Below, piece by piece: positions 20,404 through 28,002 of a DNA stretch of 29,045 nt. The stretch covers positions 1 through 29,045 of the forward strand of contig VAXK01000212.1 of the NCBI GenBank assembly GCA_005885565.1, written 5' to 3'. Position 1 is the first letter of the stretch, and each line of letters begins with the position of its first letter. The DNA comes from Actinomycetota bacterium. Its GTDB lineage: Bacteria; Actinomycetota; Thermoleophilia; Gaiellales; Gaiellaceae. A program made the position numbers and the translations under genes. The notes below the pieces were generated by a model. It saw nothing but the letters and a program-made list of their open reading frames with translations, had not been told where the DNA came from and searched no databases.

Positions 20404-21131
20404 GCGCCGGTCGGCTGATCGGCGTCGGAGTCGGCCCCGGCGATCCCGGACACCTGACGATCAACGCCCTCCGGGCACTGCAGGAGGCCGATCGCGTCTT
20501 CGTGCCCGCTACCGAAAGCTCGCGCGGCGCCCACGGACGTGCCGAGGCCGTCGTGGCGCTTCACGTTCCCGAGGACAGGATCGAGCGGCTGTTCTTCTCG
20601 ATGCGGAGCGGCTCCGCTCGCCCCGCTCAGTGGGATGACGCCGGGAAGCGGATCGCCGCGGTAACGGGTGGAGGAGGCACCGCCGCCTTTGCGACCCTCG
20701 GCGACCCGAACGTCTACTCGACCTTCACCTACGTCGCCGCCACCGTCCGCAATCTCGCTCCGAACGTCGAGGTCTCGACGATTCCGGGGATCACGGCGAT
20801 GCAGGACCTCGCCGCCCGCTCGGGCACCGTGCTCGCCGAGGGATCCGAGAGCGTCACGCTCGTCGCGTACACAGTGGGCGCCAGCGACCTGCTGCGCGAC
20901 GTCCTGCTACGGGACGGCACCGTCGTCGTCTACAAGGGCGGCCCCCACCTGCCCGAGCTGCTCGACGCGATCCGCGAGGCGGGCCGGCTCGGCGCCACGA
21001 TCTACGGCGAGGATCTCGGGCTGGACGGCGAGCAGATCGATGCGGCGTCCACCCGAGGTGGAAACGCCCCGTACATGTCCACGGTCATCGTCCCGGCGCG
21101 CCGGACCGGGCGGCGGGGAGCGAAGCTGTGA
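20400..21131 (+). CDS. cobI: Precorrin-2 C20-methyltransferase CobI/CbiL
   Basis: This 243-residue tetrapyrrole methylase converts precorrin-2 (or the cobalt form) to the C-20 methylated product with SAM. Evidence includes LIGVGVGPGDPGHLTINALR (6-25), the C20-specific VFVPA and SRGAHGRAE segments, TLGDPNVYSTFTY, STIPGITAMQDLAARSG, and the C-terminal YMSTVIVP. CobI and CbiL cannot be separated by inspection. The GTG at 20400 overlaps the cobB stop and its own stop overlaps the start of cbiQ, both as GTGA. Confidence 0.93.
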   Translation: MSAGRLIGVGVGPGDPGHLTINALRALQEADRVFVPATESSRGAHGRAEAVVALHVPEDRIERLFFSMRSGSARPAQWDDAGKRIAAVTGGGGTAAFATLGDPNVYSTFTYVAATVRNLAPNVEVSTIPGITAMQDLAARSGTVLAEGSESVTLVAYTVGASDLLRDVLLRDGTVVVYKGGPHLPELLDAIREAGRLGATIYGEDLGLDGEQIDAASTRGGNAPYMSTVIVPARRTGRRGAKL

Positions 21132-21895
21132 CGGCGACCCACGGCGTCGACCTCACGGTCGAGGTCGAGACCGCCGCCCACCGGGTGGCTCCGGAGTGCA
21201 AGGTCCTCGCGACCATCCTCTTCGTCGTCGCGGTCGCGCTCGTGCCGCGCCACGGCTGGTGGGCCTACGGGGTTGACGCGACCCTGGTCGCCGCCGTCGC
21301 GATCGCGGCGAAGGCGCCGGCGCGGCTGCTGGGTCAGCGGCTGGCGGTGGAGATCCCGTTTGTCGTCTTCATCGTGCTCCTGCCGTTCGTCGGAGGCGGA
21401 GCGAAGACCCACCTGCTCGGAGTGCCGCTGTCGCGCGCGGGCCTCCAAGCCGCCGGCGGGATCGCGGCGAAGGCGACGCTCGCCGTGCTGGCGACGGCGC
21501 TGCTGACGGCGACGACCAAGCCCCCGGCGATCCTCGCCGGCCTGACGCGGCTCCGGTGTCCCAGCCAGCTGACCGCCATCGCCGGTCTCGCGCTCCGGTA
21601 CTTCCAGGTCGTGCTCGACGAGCTGCGGCGGATGCAGATCGCTCGGGTCGCGCGGGGAGACGACCCGAGCTGGATCTGGCAGGCGCGTGCCGCCGCCAGG
21701 TCGGCCGGCGCCCTGACCGTCCGCTGCCTCCAGCGGGGCGAGCGCGTGTACGGCGCGATGCTCGCCCGCGGCTACAGCGGCAACATGCCCGACACCGTTC
21801 TCTCGGAGCGCGCGCAGCCGCTCGAATGGGCCGTCACGCTCGTCGTGCCGCTCGTCGCCGCGACGGCGACCGTCCTCGCGCGGGCCATGTCCTGA
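21128..21895 (+). CDS. cbiQ: Energy-coupling factor transporter transmembrane protein CbiQ
   Basis: This 255-residue membrane T-component of an ECF cobalt transporter couples the ATPase to the substrate-binding CbiM. About five hydrophobic segments are visible, with the two Ala-Arg-Gly coupling motifs: RMQIARVARG (about 172-181) and GAMLARGYSG (about 208-217). The early HRVAPECKVLATI is also typical of the family. The GTG at 21128 overlaps the cobI stop. The gene directly precedes the cbiX-cbiO fusion, whose ATPase half is its natural partner; CbiM is encoded further downstream at 25116. Confidence 0.92.
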   Translation: MTATHGVDLTVEVETAAHRVAPECKVLATILFVVAVALVPRHGWWAYGVDATLVAAVAIAAKAPARLLGQRLAVEIPFVVFIVLLPFVGGGAKTHLLGVPLSRAGLQAAGGIAAKATLAVLATALLTATTKPPAILAGLTRLRCPSQLTAIAGLALRYFQVVLDELRRMQIARVARGDDPSWIWQARAAARSAGALTVRCLQRGERVYGAMLARGYSGNMPDTVLSERAQPLEWAVTLVVPLVAATATVLARAMS

Positions 21896-23637
21896 TGCAC
21901 GTCGTGGAAGAGACACATCCCGCGTCGGTGTCCGAGGAGCGGGTGCTCGTCGTCATCGGCCACGGGAGCCGGGACGCCGACGGGGTCGAGGAGTTCTGGC
22001 GGCTCGCCGAAGCCGTGCGCGACAACGCGCGCGAGCTGCCGGTCGAGTTCGGGTTCATCGAGATGGCCGAGCCGATCGTCGACGAGGCGATCGACCGGGC
22101 GGTCGCACACAAGCCCCAGGAGGTCGTGTCGGTGCCGCTCGTGCTCCTCGCCGCCGGGCACCTCAAGAACGACGGCCCGGCGGCGCTCGCACGCGCGCGG
22201 GCGCGGCATCCGGACGTGTCGTTCCGGATGGCGCGAGACCTCGGGATCGACCCGGTCGTGCTCGACGTCGCGGAGGAGCGGATCCGAGAGGCGATCGGCG
22301 ACGACGATCCCGCCGAGACGGGGGTCGCGCTGGTCGGCCGCGGGTCGAGCGACCCGGACGCGAGCGCGGACCTGTACAAGGTCGCGCGTCTCCTCGCGGA
22401 CGGCCGCGGGCTGGGCCTCGTCGAGCCGGCGTTCGCGGGCGTCGCGGAGCCGGACGTGCCGACGGCGCTCGAGCGGCTCCGGCGGCTCGGCGCGCCGAGG
22501 GTCGTCGTCGTCCCGTTCTTTCTCTTCACGGGCGTCCTCGTCCCCCGGATCTACCGCCAGGCCTCCGAATGGGCGGAGGCGCATCCGGAGGTGGAGGTGC
22601 GCGGCGCCGGCCACCTCGGTCCCGATCGCCGGTTTGCGCGCCTGGTGCTCGAGCGGTACCGCGAGGTGCTCCAGGGGCCGGTGCGCATGAACTGCGACCT
22701 CTGCGTCTACCGCGTGCGCCTCCCCGGCTACGAGGAGAAGGTCGGCGCGCCGATCTCGCTGACGCCCCACGGGGCGGAGCCGGCGCGCGGCCGCCGACGC
22801 GGGCGGCGAGCGACGCGGGCGCCGCAGCCGGCGCCGACGATCGAGCTCGCTCCTCGCAAGCCGGGGCTTCGTCCGGTCCCTGCGGCCGCCGCCAACGGCG
22901 GCCCGCCCGCGCTCGAGACTCGTGGGCTCGAGTTCGAGTACCCCGACGGCAGCCGGGCGCTCGCCGGCGTCGACCTGAGCGTCCAGCCGGGGGAGCGAGT
23001 GGCGATCCTCGGCCCGAATGGGGCCGGCAAGACGACGCTCGCGCTGCACCTGAACGGCATGCTCGAGCCCACCGGCGGGACCGTCTCGATCGGCGGCGTG
23101 CAGGTGAGCCGCGAGGCTCGGCGGGAGATCCGCCGCCGGGTCGGCCTCGTCTTCCAGGACCCCGACGACCAGCTGTTCATGCCGACCGTCGGCGCCGACG
23201 TCGCGTTCGGCCCGGCGAACCTCGGCCTGACCGGCGACGAGCTGCGCGAGCGGGTGGCCGCCGCCCTCGAGCGTGTCCGCCTGGCGGACGAGATCGACAA
23301 GGCGCCGCATCAGCTTTCCGCCGGCCAGCGCCGCCGCGCCGCCGTGGCGGGGGTGCTCGCGATGGAGCCGGACGTCCTCGTCTTCGACGAGCCGAGCGCC
23401 GCGCTCGACCCGGCGGCGCGCCGGGAGCTCGCGGACGTCGTCCAGTCCCTGGGGATGACGACGCTGATCATCACGCACGATCTGCCGTACGCACTGGAGC
23501 TGTGCCCGCGCACGGTCGTGCTCGACCAAGGCGTCGTCGCCGCGGACGGACCGACCCGCGAGGTCCTCGCCGACGAGGGGTTCATGCGGGCGCACCGGCT
23601 GGAGCTACCGGCGGGGTTCAACCCGCTGACCGGATGA
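21895..23637 (+). CDS. Fusion of sirohydrochlorin cobaltochelatase-like CbiX with cobalt-transport ATPase CbiO
   Basis: A 580-residue fusion. Residues about 14-285 are a long CbiX: the chelatase histidines His23 (VIGHGSRD) and His89 (LLAAGHLKNDGP), a second half repeat (ALVGRGSSDPDA, VVVPFFLFTGVL), and the C-terminal metal motif MNCDLCVYR with Cys267 and Cys270. A basic/proline-rich linker (about 286-338) replaces the His-rich tail common after this motif. Residues about 340-580 are CbiO: Walker A GPNGAGKT (373-380), Q-loop FQDPDDQLF (420-428), signature LSAGQ (474-478), Walker B LVFDEP (495-500) and His528. The ATG at 21895 overlaps the cbiQ stop (TGATG). No stop or start signal separates the halves. 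The fusion physically ties the motor of cobalt import to a metal-inserting enzyme. Confidence 0.92.
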   Translation: MHVVEETHPASVSEERVLVVIGHGSRDADGVEEFWRLAEAVRDNARELPVEFGFIEMAEPIVDEAIDRAVAHKPQEVVSVPLVLLAAGHLKNDGPAALARARARHPDVSFRMARDLGIDPVVLDVAEERIREAIGDDDPAETGVALVGRGSSDPDASADLYKVARLLADGRGLGLVEPAFAGVAEPDVPTALERLRRLGAPRVVVVPFFLFTGVLVPRIYRQASEWAEAHPEVEVRGAGHLGPDRRFARLVLERYREVLQGPVRMNCDLCVYRVRLPGYEEKVGAPISLTPHGAEPARGRRRGRRATRAPQPAPTIELAPRKPGLRPVPAAAANGGPPALETRGLEFEYPDGSRALAGVDLSVQPGERVAILGPNGAGKTTLALHLNGMLEPTGGTVSIGGVQVSREARREIRRRVGLVFQDPDDQLFMPTVGADVAFGPANLGLTGDELRERVAAALERVRLADEIDKAPHQLSAGQRRRAAVAGVLAMEPDVLVFDEPSAALDPAARRELADVVQSLGMTTLIITHDLPYALELCPRTVVLDQGVVAADGPTREVLADEGFMRAHRLELPAGFNPLTG

Positions 23638-24392
23638 CGGGCACGCTCCACATCGTCGGACTCGGGCCCGGCGGCGCGGATCACCGAACGCCGGCTGCGT
23701 CGGCCGCGATCGCCCGAGCCGACGTGGTCGTCGGCTACGCGCCGTACGTCGACCAGTGCGCCGACCTCTTGGCCGACTCGCAGGAGGTCGTCCGCTGCGC
23801 GATGGGCGAGGAGGCCGAGCGGGCGGACGAGGCGCTCGCACGCGCTGCGGCGGGAGCGCGCGTCGCGCTCGTCTCGTCGGGCGACGCGGGCGTGTACGGG
23901 ATGGCGGCGCGCACGCTTGAGCGGGCGGCGGAGATTTCCGAAGGAGAGCGGCCGCGACTCGAGGTCGTTCCCGGGATCACGGCCGCCCTCGCGGCCGCGG
24001 CGGCCGTCGGCGCCCCGCTCGCCGACGACTGGGCCACGCTTTCCCTCTCCGATCTCCGGACGCCGTGGACGACGGTCGAGCGGCGGATCGAGGCTCTGGC
24101 CGACTCCGGCCTCGCCCTCGCGATCTACAACCCGCGCTCACGCACGCGCACCTGGCAGCTCGACCGGCTCCTCGACCTCCTGCGGACGCGGCGAGGAAGC
24201 GACGCCCCCGTGGCTTCCGTGACCGACGTCGGCCGGCCCGGCGAGCGCGTCGTCCGGACGACGCTCGGAGACCTCGACGCCGCCGAGGTGACCATGCGGA
24301 CGATCCTGCTCGTGGCGGGCGAGACCGGCCGGTACGCCGGCCCCTGGCTCGTCGCCGAGCGAGCCGACGCGCTGGCGGGGGCAGGCCGGTGA
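23634..24392 (+). CDS. cobJ: Precorrin-3B C17-methyltransferase CobJ/CbiH
   Basis: This 252-residue SAM-dependent methylase carries out C-17 methylation coupled to ring contraction. Landmarks are HIVGLGPGGADHRTPAA (6-22), VVGYAPYVDQ, VALVSSGDAGVYGMA (77-91), VVPGITAALAAAAAVGAPL, the CobJ-type DDWATLSLSDLRTPW and AIYNPRSRTRTWQ. The substrate in the aerobic route is the hydroxylated precorrin-3B, made by CobG or CobZ, neither of which is seen in the window. The ATG at 23634 overlaps the cbiX-cbiO stop (ATGA). Confidence 0.94.
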   Translation: MTGTLHIVGLGPGGADHRTPAASAAIARADVVVGYAPYVDQCADLLADSQEVVRCAMGEEAERADEALARAAAGARVALVSSGDAGVYGMAARTLERAAEISEGERPRLEVVPGITAALAAAAAVGAPLADDWATLSLSDLRTPWTTVERRIEALADSGLALAIYNPRSRTRTWQLDRLLDLLRTRRGSDAPVASVTDVGRPGERVVRTTLGDLDAAEVTMRTILLVAGETGRYAGPWLVAERADALAGAGR

Positions 24393-25129
24393 GCGTGCGC
24401 CTGATCGGCGTGGGACCGGGTGATCCCGATCTCCTCACGCAGGCGGCGCTCGAGGCCATCCGGGGGGCGGAGGTCGTCGTCTACGACCGTCCCTCGATGG
24501 ATCCGATCGTCGCGCTCGCGCCTCCGACGGCGGAGATCCACTGCGTCGGGCTGCGGCGCAAGCAGCGCGCGCTCAGCCAGGACCAGGTCAACGACCTCCT
24601 CGTCGAGCTCGGCCGCGAGCGGGACGTCGTGCGCCTGAAGAGCGGCGATCCCTTCGTCGCGTCGCGCGGCGGCGAGGAGGCGCGCGCCCTCCGTGCCGCC
24701 GGCGTGGCGGTCAGCGTCGTTCCCGGCGTGACGTCGGCCGTGGGCGCTCCGGCGGCTGCAGGCATCCCGTTGATGATCCGCCAGCTGAGCGTCACCGTCA
24801 CGATCGTCGACGGGAACGCCGACCCCGAGCACGCCGTACCGCCTCCGTGGGAGGCGATCGCCCGCGTCGGAGGCACGATCGTCGTCCTCACCGGTCGCGG
24901 CAGCATCCGGCGGATCGCGCGGCGCCTCGTCGCGGGCGGCCTGTCGCCGAAGACGCCGGTCGCGGCCATCAGCGCGGCGAGCCGTGACCGCCAGCAGGTC
25001 CTCCGGGGCACGCTCGAGGAGCTCCCGGCGCTGCTTCCGCCGCCCGTCACCTTCGTCATCGGCGAGGTGGCAGCCCTCGACCTGACGGCCGACGACTACG
25101 AGGACGTCGTGACGTATGCACATTCCTGA
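24389..25129 (+). CDS. cobA: Uroporphyrinogen-III C-methyltransferase (SUMT)
   Basis: This 246-residue enzyme methylates uroporphyrinogen III at C-2 and C-7 to give precorrin-2, the branch point to B12 and siroheme. The motifs are LIGVGPGDPDLLTQAALEAI (5-24), VVYDRPS, VRLKSGDPFVASRGGEEA (about 82-99) and VVPGVTSAVGAPAAAGIPL. The segment after it (MIRQLSVTVTIVDGNADPE) is more diverged than in most SUMTs, which read HRGVSSS-like sequence there. No uroporphyrinogen synthase or CysG dehydrogenase domain is fused. The GTG at 24389 overlaps the cobJ stop (GTGA); the gene ends 14 bases inside cbiM. Confidence 0.9.
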   Translation: MSVRLIGVGPGDPDLLTQAALEAIRGAEVVVYDRPSMDPIVALAPPTAEIHCVGLRRKQRALSQDQVNDLLVELGRERDVVRLKSGDPFVASRGGEEARALRAAGVAVSVVPGVTSAVGAPAAAGIPLMIRQLSVTVTIVDGNADPEHAVPPPWEAIARVGGTIVVLTGRGSIRRIARRLVAGGLSPKTPVAAISAASRDRQQVLRGTLEELPALLPPPVTFVIGEVAALDLTADDYEDVVTYAHS

Positions 25130-25808
25130 CGGGTTCCTGAGCGGCGAGGCCGCGGCGGTCGGCTGGGTCGTCGGCGGGTCCGGGATCGCGCTGTGCTTGC
25201 GGGAAGTCGGGCTCGACGACAACGAGCGCAAGCTGCCGGTGGCGGGGCTCGCGGCCGCGTTCTTCCTCGTCGCCGACTCGCCGCTCGTCCCGCTGACGAT
25301 CGGCACCGACGGTCACCTGCTCGGCGGCACGCTCGCCATGGCCCTGCTCGGACCCTGGTTAGGCGCGGTGACGATGGCCGTGGTCACCGCGATCCAGGCG
25401 CTCGCCCTGGGGGACGGCGGGATAACGACGTTCGGCCTCAACATGGTGAATCTCGCCCTGATCCCGGCGTTCGTCGGCTATCCGCTGATCCTGCTGCTGC
25501 GGCGCCTGCTGCCGAGCACGAGGATCGCGCTCGCAGGCGCGTGCGGATTCGCGGCGTTCGTGTCGGTCGTGGTCGCATCGACGGTCTTCGTCAGCGAGGT
25601 CAGCCTGGCGGCCGTCGTCCGAGTGCACCCGGCCACGCTGGCGAAGACGATGTTCGGGACGTACACGGTCGTCGGCGTGCTCGAAGCCGCGCTGACGACG
25701 CTCGTCGTCCGCGCGCTCTTGGAGGTGCGTCCCGACCTGGTGTCGGTCGCGACGCCGCTCCACCGCCGGCGCCGCGTTCCCGTCTCGGAGCTCGATCGCG
25801 CGGCATGA
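25116..25808 (+). CDS. cbiM: ECF transporter substrate-binding component CbiM (cobalt)
   Basis: This 230-residue membrane S-component starts MHIPDGFLS, the N-terminus in which Met1 and His2 help bind Co(II) or Ni(II). Further family features are TIGTDGHLLGGTLAMALLGP (about 61-80), with the second metal-site histidine, and IQALALGDGGITTFGLNMVN (about 90-110). About six hydrophobic segments follow. The ATG at 25116 is certain because it creates this conserved N-terminus; it overlaps the end of cobA by 14 bases. No CbiN, separate or fused, is visible within the window. With CbiQ and the fused CbiO it forms a cobalt importer. Confidence 0.95.
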   Translation: MHIPDGFLSGEAAAVGWVVGGSGIALCLREVGLDDNERKLPVAGLAAAFFLVADSPLVPLTIGTDGHLLGGTLAMALLGPWLGAVTMAVVTAIQALALGDGGITTFGLNMVNLALIPAFVGYPLILLLRRLLPSTRIALAGACGFAAFVSVVVASTVFVSEVSLAAVVRVHPATLAKTMFGTYTVVGVLEAALTTLVVRALLEVRPDLVSVATPLHRRRRVPVSELDRAA

Positions 25809-26662
25809 CGGGATCGCGAGGACCCCTCGTCTCGTTCGTCGGCGCCGGGCCCGGCGCGACGGATCTGCTGACCCTCCGTGCGATCCGCGTGCTCGAAGAG
25901 GCCGACATCGTCGTCTGGGCGCGCAGCCTGATCGACGAGGGGATCCTCGAGTTCGTGCGCGAGGACGCCGAGACGCTTCCGTCCGACGGCCTCACGCTCG
26001 AGGACGTCGCCGACATCTACGCGCGCGCCGCCGAGGAAGGCCTGCACGTCGCGCGCATCCAGTCCGGGGATCCGGCCGTCTACGGCTCGGTCCACGAGCA
26101 GATGCAGATCTGCATGCGTCTCGGGCTCCCGTGGGAGATCGTCCCCGGCGTCAGCTCGCTGGGCGCTGCGGCGGCGGCCCTCGGGCAGGAGCTCACGGTG
26201 CCGGATCTGTCGCAGACGCTCATCCTCACGCGCAAGCCGGTCCGGACGTCGATGCCGCAGAACGAGAAGCTCGTCGAGCTCGCCCGGCACGGGACGACGC
26301 TGGTCCTCTTCCTGTCCATCCGGCGTCCGCGCGAGCTCCAGCAGGACCTCCTCGACGGTGGCTACGCGGAGGACACGCCCTGCGCCGTCGTCTACCGCGC
26401 GAGCTGGCCCGACGAGGTCGTCATCCGGTGCCCGCTCTCCGAGCTGGGCCAGAGCATCCGCGACGCGAAGCTGACGACGCACTCGCTCATCCTCGTCGGG
26501 CCCGCGCTCGCCGCCGACACTATGCCTGGCGCCCGCTCCAGCACCTACGACCCCTGCTTCGCCCACCGCTTCCGCAAGAGGCGTCCCGAGCAGAAGCGAG
26601 CACTGGACGGCATGCCGGGCAAAGGAGTGCCGGTCGACCACGCCAGCGAGCCGGCGCCGTGA
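25805..26662 (+). CDS. cobM: Precorrin-4 C11-methyltransferase CobM/CbiF
   Basis: This 285-residue methylase adds the C-11 methyl group. Landmarks are SFVGAGPGATDLLTLRAIR (10-28), VVWARSLIDEGIL, the RIQSGDPAVYGSVHEQMQ segment (about 83-100), VPGVSSLGAAAAALGQELTV, the CobM-type SQTLILTRKPVRTSMP, and YRASWPDEVVIRCPL. The C-terminal 40 residues (from TYDPCFAHRFRKRR) are a basic tail. The ATG at 25805 overlaps the cbiM stop (ATGA) and the stop overlaps cobL (GTGA). Confidence 0.95.
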   Translation: MTGSRGPLVSFVGAGPGATDLLTLRAIRVLEEADIVVWARSLIDEGILEFVREDAETLPSDGLTLEDVADIYARAAEEGLHVARIQSGDPAVYGSVHEQMQICMRLGLPWEIVPGVSSLGAAAAALGQELTVPDLSQTLILTRKPVRTSMPQNEKLVELARHGTTLVLFLSIRRPRELQQDLLDGGYAEDTPCAVVYRASWPDEVVIRCPLSELGQSIRDAKLTTHSLILVGPALAADTMPGARSSTYDPCFAHRFRKRRPEQKRALDGMPGKGVPVDHASEPAP

Positions 26663-28002
26663 TCGAGGATCTCGGCCGCGACTGGGAGCGAGCCGCGGCC
26701 GGCACGGCCGCTGCCCCTCGCATCGCCGTCGTCGGCGTCCACGCCGGACGAGTCGCGCCGGCCGCCGAGGAGGTGCTCCACGGCGCGCGGCTCGTGATCG
26801 GCGGCAAGCGCCACCTGGAGAGCCTCGCGCCGCCTGGTGTCGCGCGGGTTTCGCTGACGAGGGACCTGACGCCGGCTCTCGACGCGCTCGCCGCGGAAGC
26901 GGCGCCGGCGTGCGTGCTCGCGTCCGGAGATCCCGGCTTCTTCGGCATCGTGCGCGTCCTCTCCGAGCGGTTCGGCCGCGAGCGGCTCGACGTGCATCCC
27001 GCGCCGACCTCGGTCGCCGTCGTCTTCGCGCGCCTCGGCCTGCCGTGGGACGACGCGCTCGTCGTCAGCGCCCACGCTCGCGGCCCCGAGGCCGCGCTGC
27101 ACGCCGCGATGCGATACCCGAAGGTCGGGATCCTCACCGACCGCACCGCGCCGCCGGCCTGGTTCGCCGAGCGCCTTGTCGGCTACCCGCGGCAGATGGC
27201 GGTCGGGGAGCGGCTCGGCGAGCCGGACGAGCGCGTGGTCACGGGGCCTCCCGACCGCATCGCGAGGCTCGAGGCCGCGGATCCGAACGTCGTCGTCGTG
27301 TGGGACGACGAGGCCTCCGGCTCGGGGCGCGCTCGGATCTGGCCGCCTCGCACCGCCCCCGAGGGCTGGGCGCTGCCGGAGAGCGCCTTCGAGCACCGCG
27401 CGGGCATGATCACGAAGCCCGAGGTGCGTGCGCTCGTGCTGGCGAGGCTCGGCCCCGGCACGGGCGACCTCTGCTGGGACGTGGGCACGGGCAGCGGGTC
27501 GGTCGCCGTAGAATGCGCGCGGCTGGGCGCTGCGGCAATCGGCGTCGACCGGGATTCGCACGCGATCGAGCTCGCTCGGCGGAACGCAGCGGCGCACGAC
27601 GTTCCCGTGCGCTTCGTGGAGGGGGCGGCTCCCGGCGTCCTCGACGCGCTCCCCGATCCGGACGCCGTCTTCGTCGGCGGCGGCGGCGGCGACCTGCTCG
27701 ACATCCTCGAGCGCTGCTGCGAGCGAGCCCGGCGGGCGATCGTCGTCTCGCTCGCGATCGTGGAGCGGGTGGGCCCCGTCCTCGAGCGGCTCGAGGCGAG
27801 CGGCTTCGAGAGCGACGCGGTCATGATCAGCGGCGGCCGGCTTCGCGAGCTGCCGGGTGGCCATCGGATCGCAGCCGAGAACCCCGTCTTCGTCGTCAGC
27901 GGCCGGCGGCGCGCGAGCAGCGCCCCCGCAGGCGACGTCGTGGAGATCGGGGCCGAACGCGCTGCGGGCTCGAAACGAGACAAGACGGAAGGAGAGCCAT
28001 GA
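26659..28002 (+). CDS. cobL: Precorrin-6Y C5,15-methyltransferase (decarboxylating) CobL (CbiE-CbiT)
   Basis: This 447-residue two-domain enzyme methylates C-5 and C-15 and decarboxylates the acetate side chain. Residues about 20-235 are the CbiE-type methylase (RIAVVGVHAG at 21-30, VLASGDPGFFGI at 86-97, PTSVAVVFARLGLPW). Residues about 248-425 are the CbiT-type methylase (MITKPEVRALVLARL at 250-264, SAM loop WDVGTGSGSVAVE at 273-285). The fused form is the one usual in aerobic producers and many actinobacteria. About 25 C-terminal residues are a charged tail. The GTG at 26659 overlaps the cobM stop; the stop overlaps the bluB start (ATGA). Confidence 0.95.
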   Translation: MIEDLGRDWERAAAGTAAAPRIAVVGVHAGRVAPAAEEVLHGARLVIGGKRHLESLAPPGVARVSLTRDLTPALDALAAEAAPACVLASGDPGFFGIVRVLSERFGRERLDVHPAPTSVAVVFARLGLPWDDALVVSAHARGPEAALHAAMRYPKVGILTDRTAPPAWFAERLVGYPRQMAVGERLGEPDERVVTGPPDRIARLEAADPNVVVVWDDEASGSGRARIWPPRTAPEGWALPESAFEHRAGMITKPEVRALVLARLGPGTGDLCWDVGTGSGSVAVECARLGAAAIGVDRDSHAIELARRNAAAHDVPVRFVEGAAPGVLDALPDPDAVFVGGGGGDLLDILERCCERARRAIVVSLAIVERVGPVLERLEASGFESDAVMISGGRLRELPGGHRIAAENPVFVVSGRRRASSAPAGDVVEIGAERAAGSKRDKTEGEP

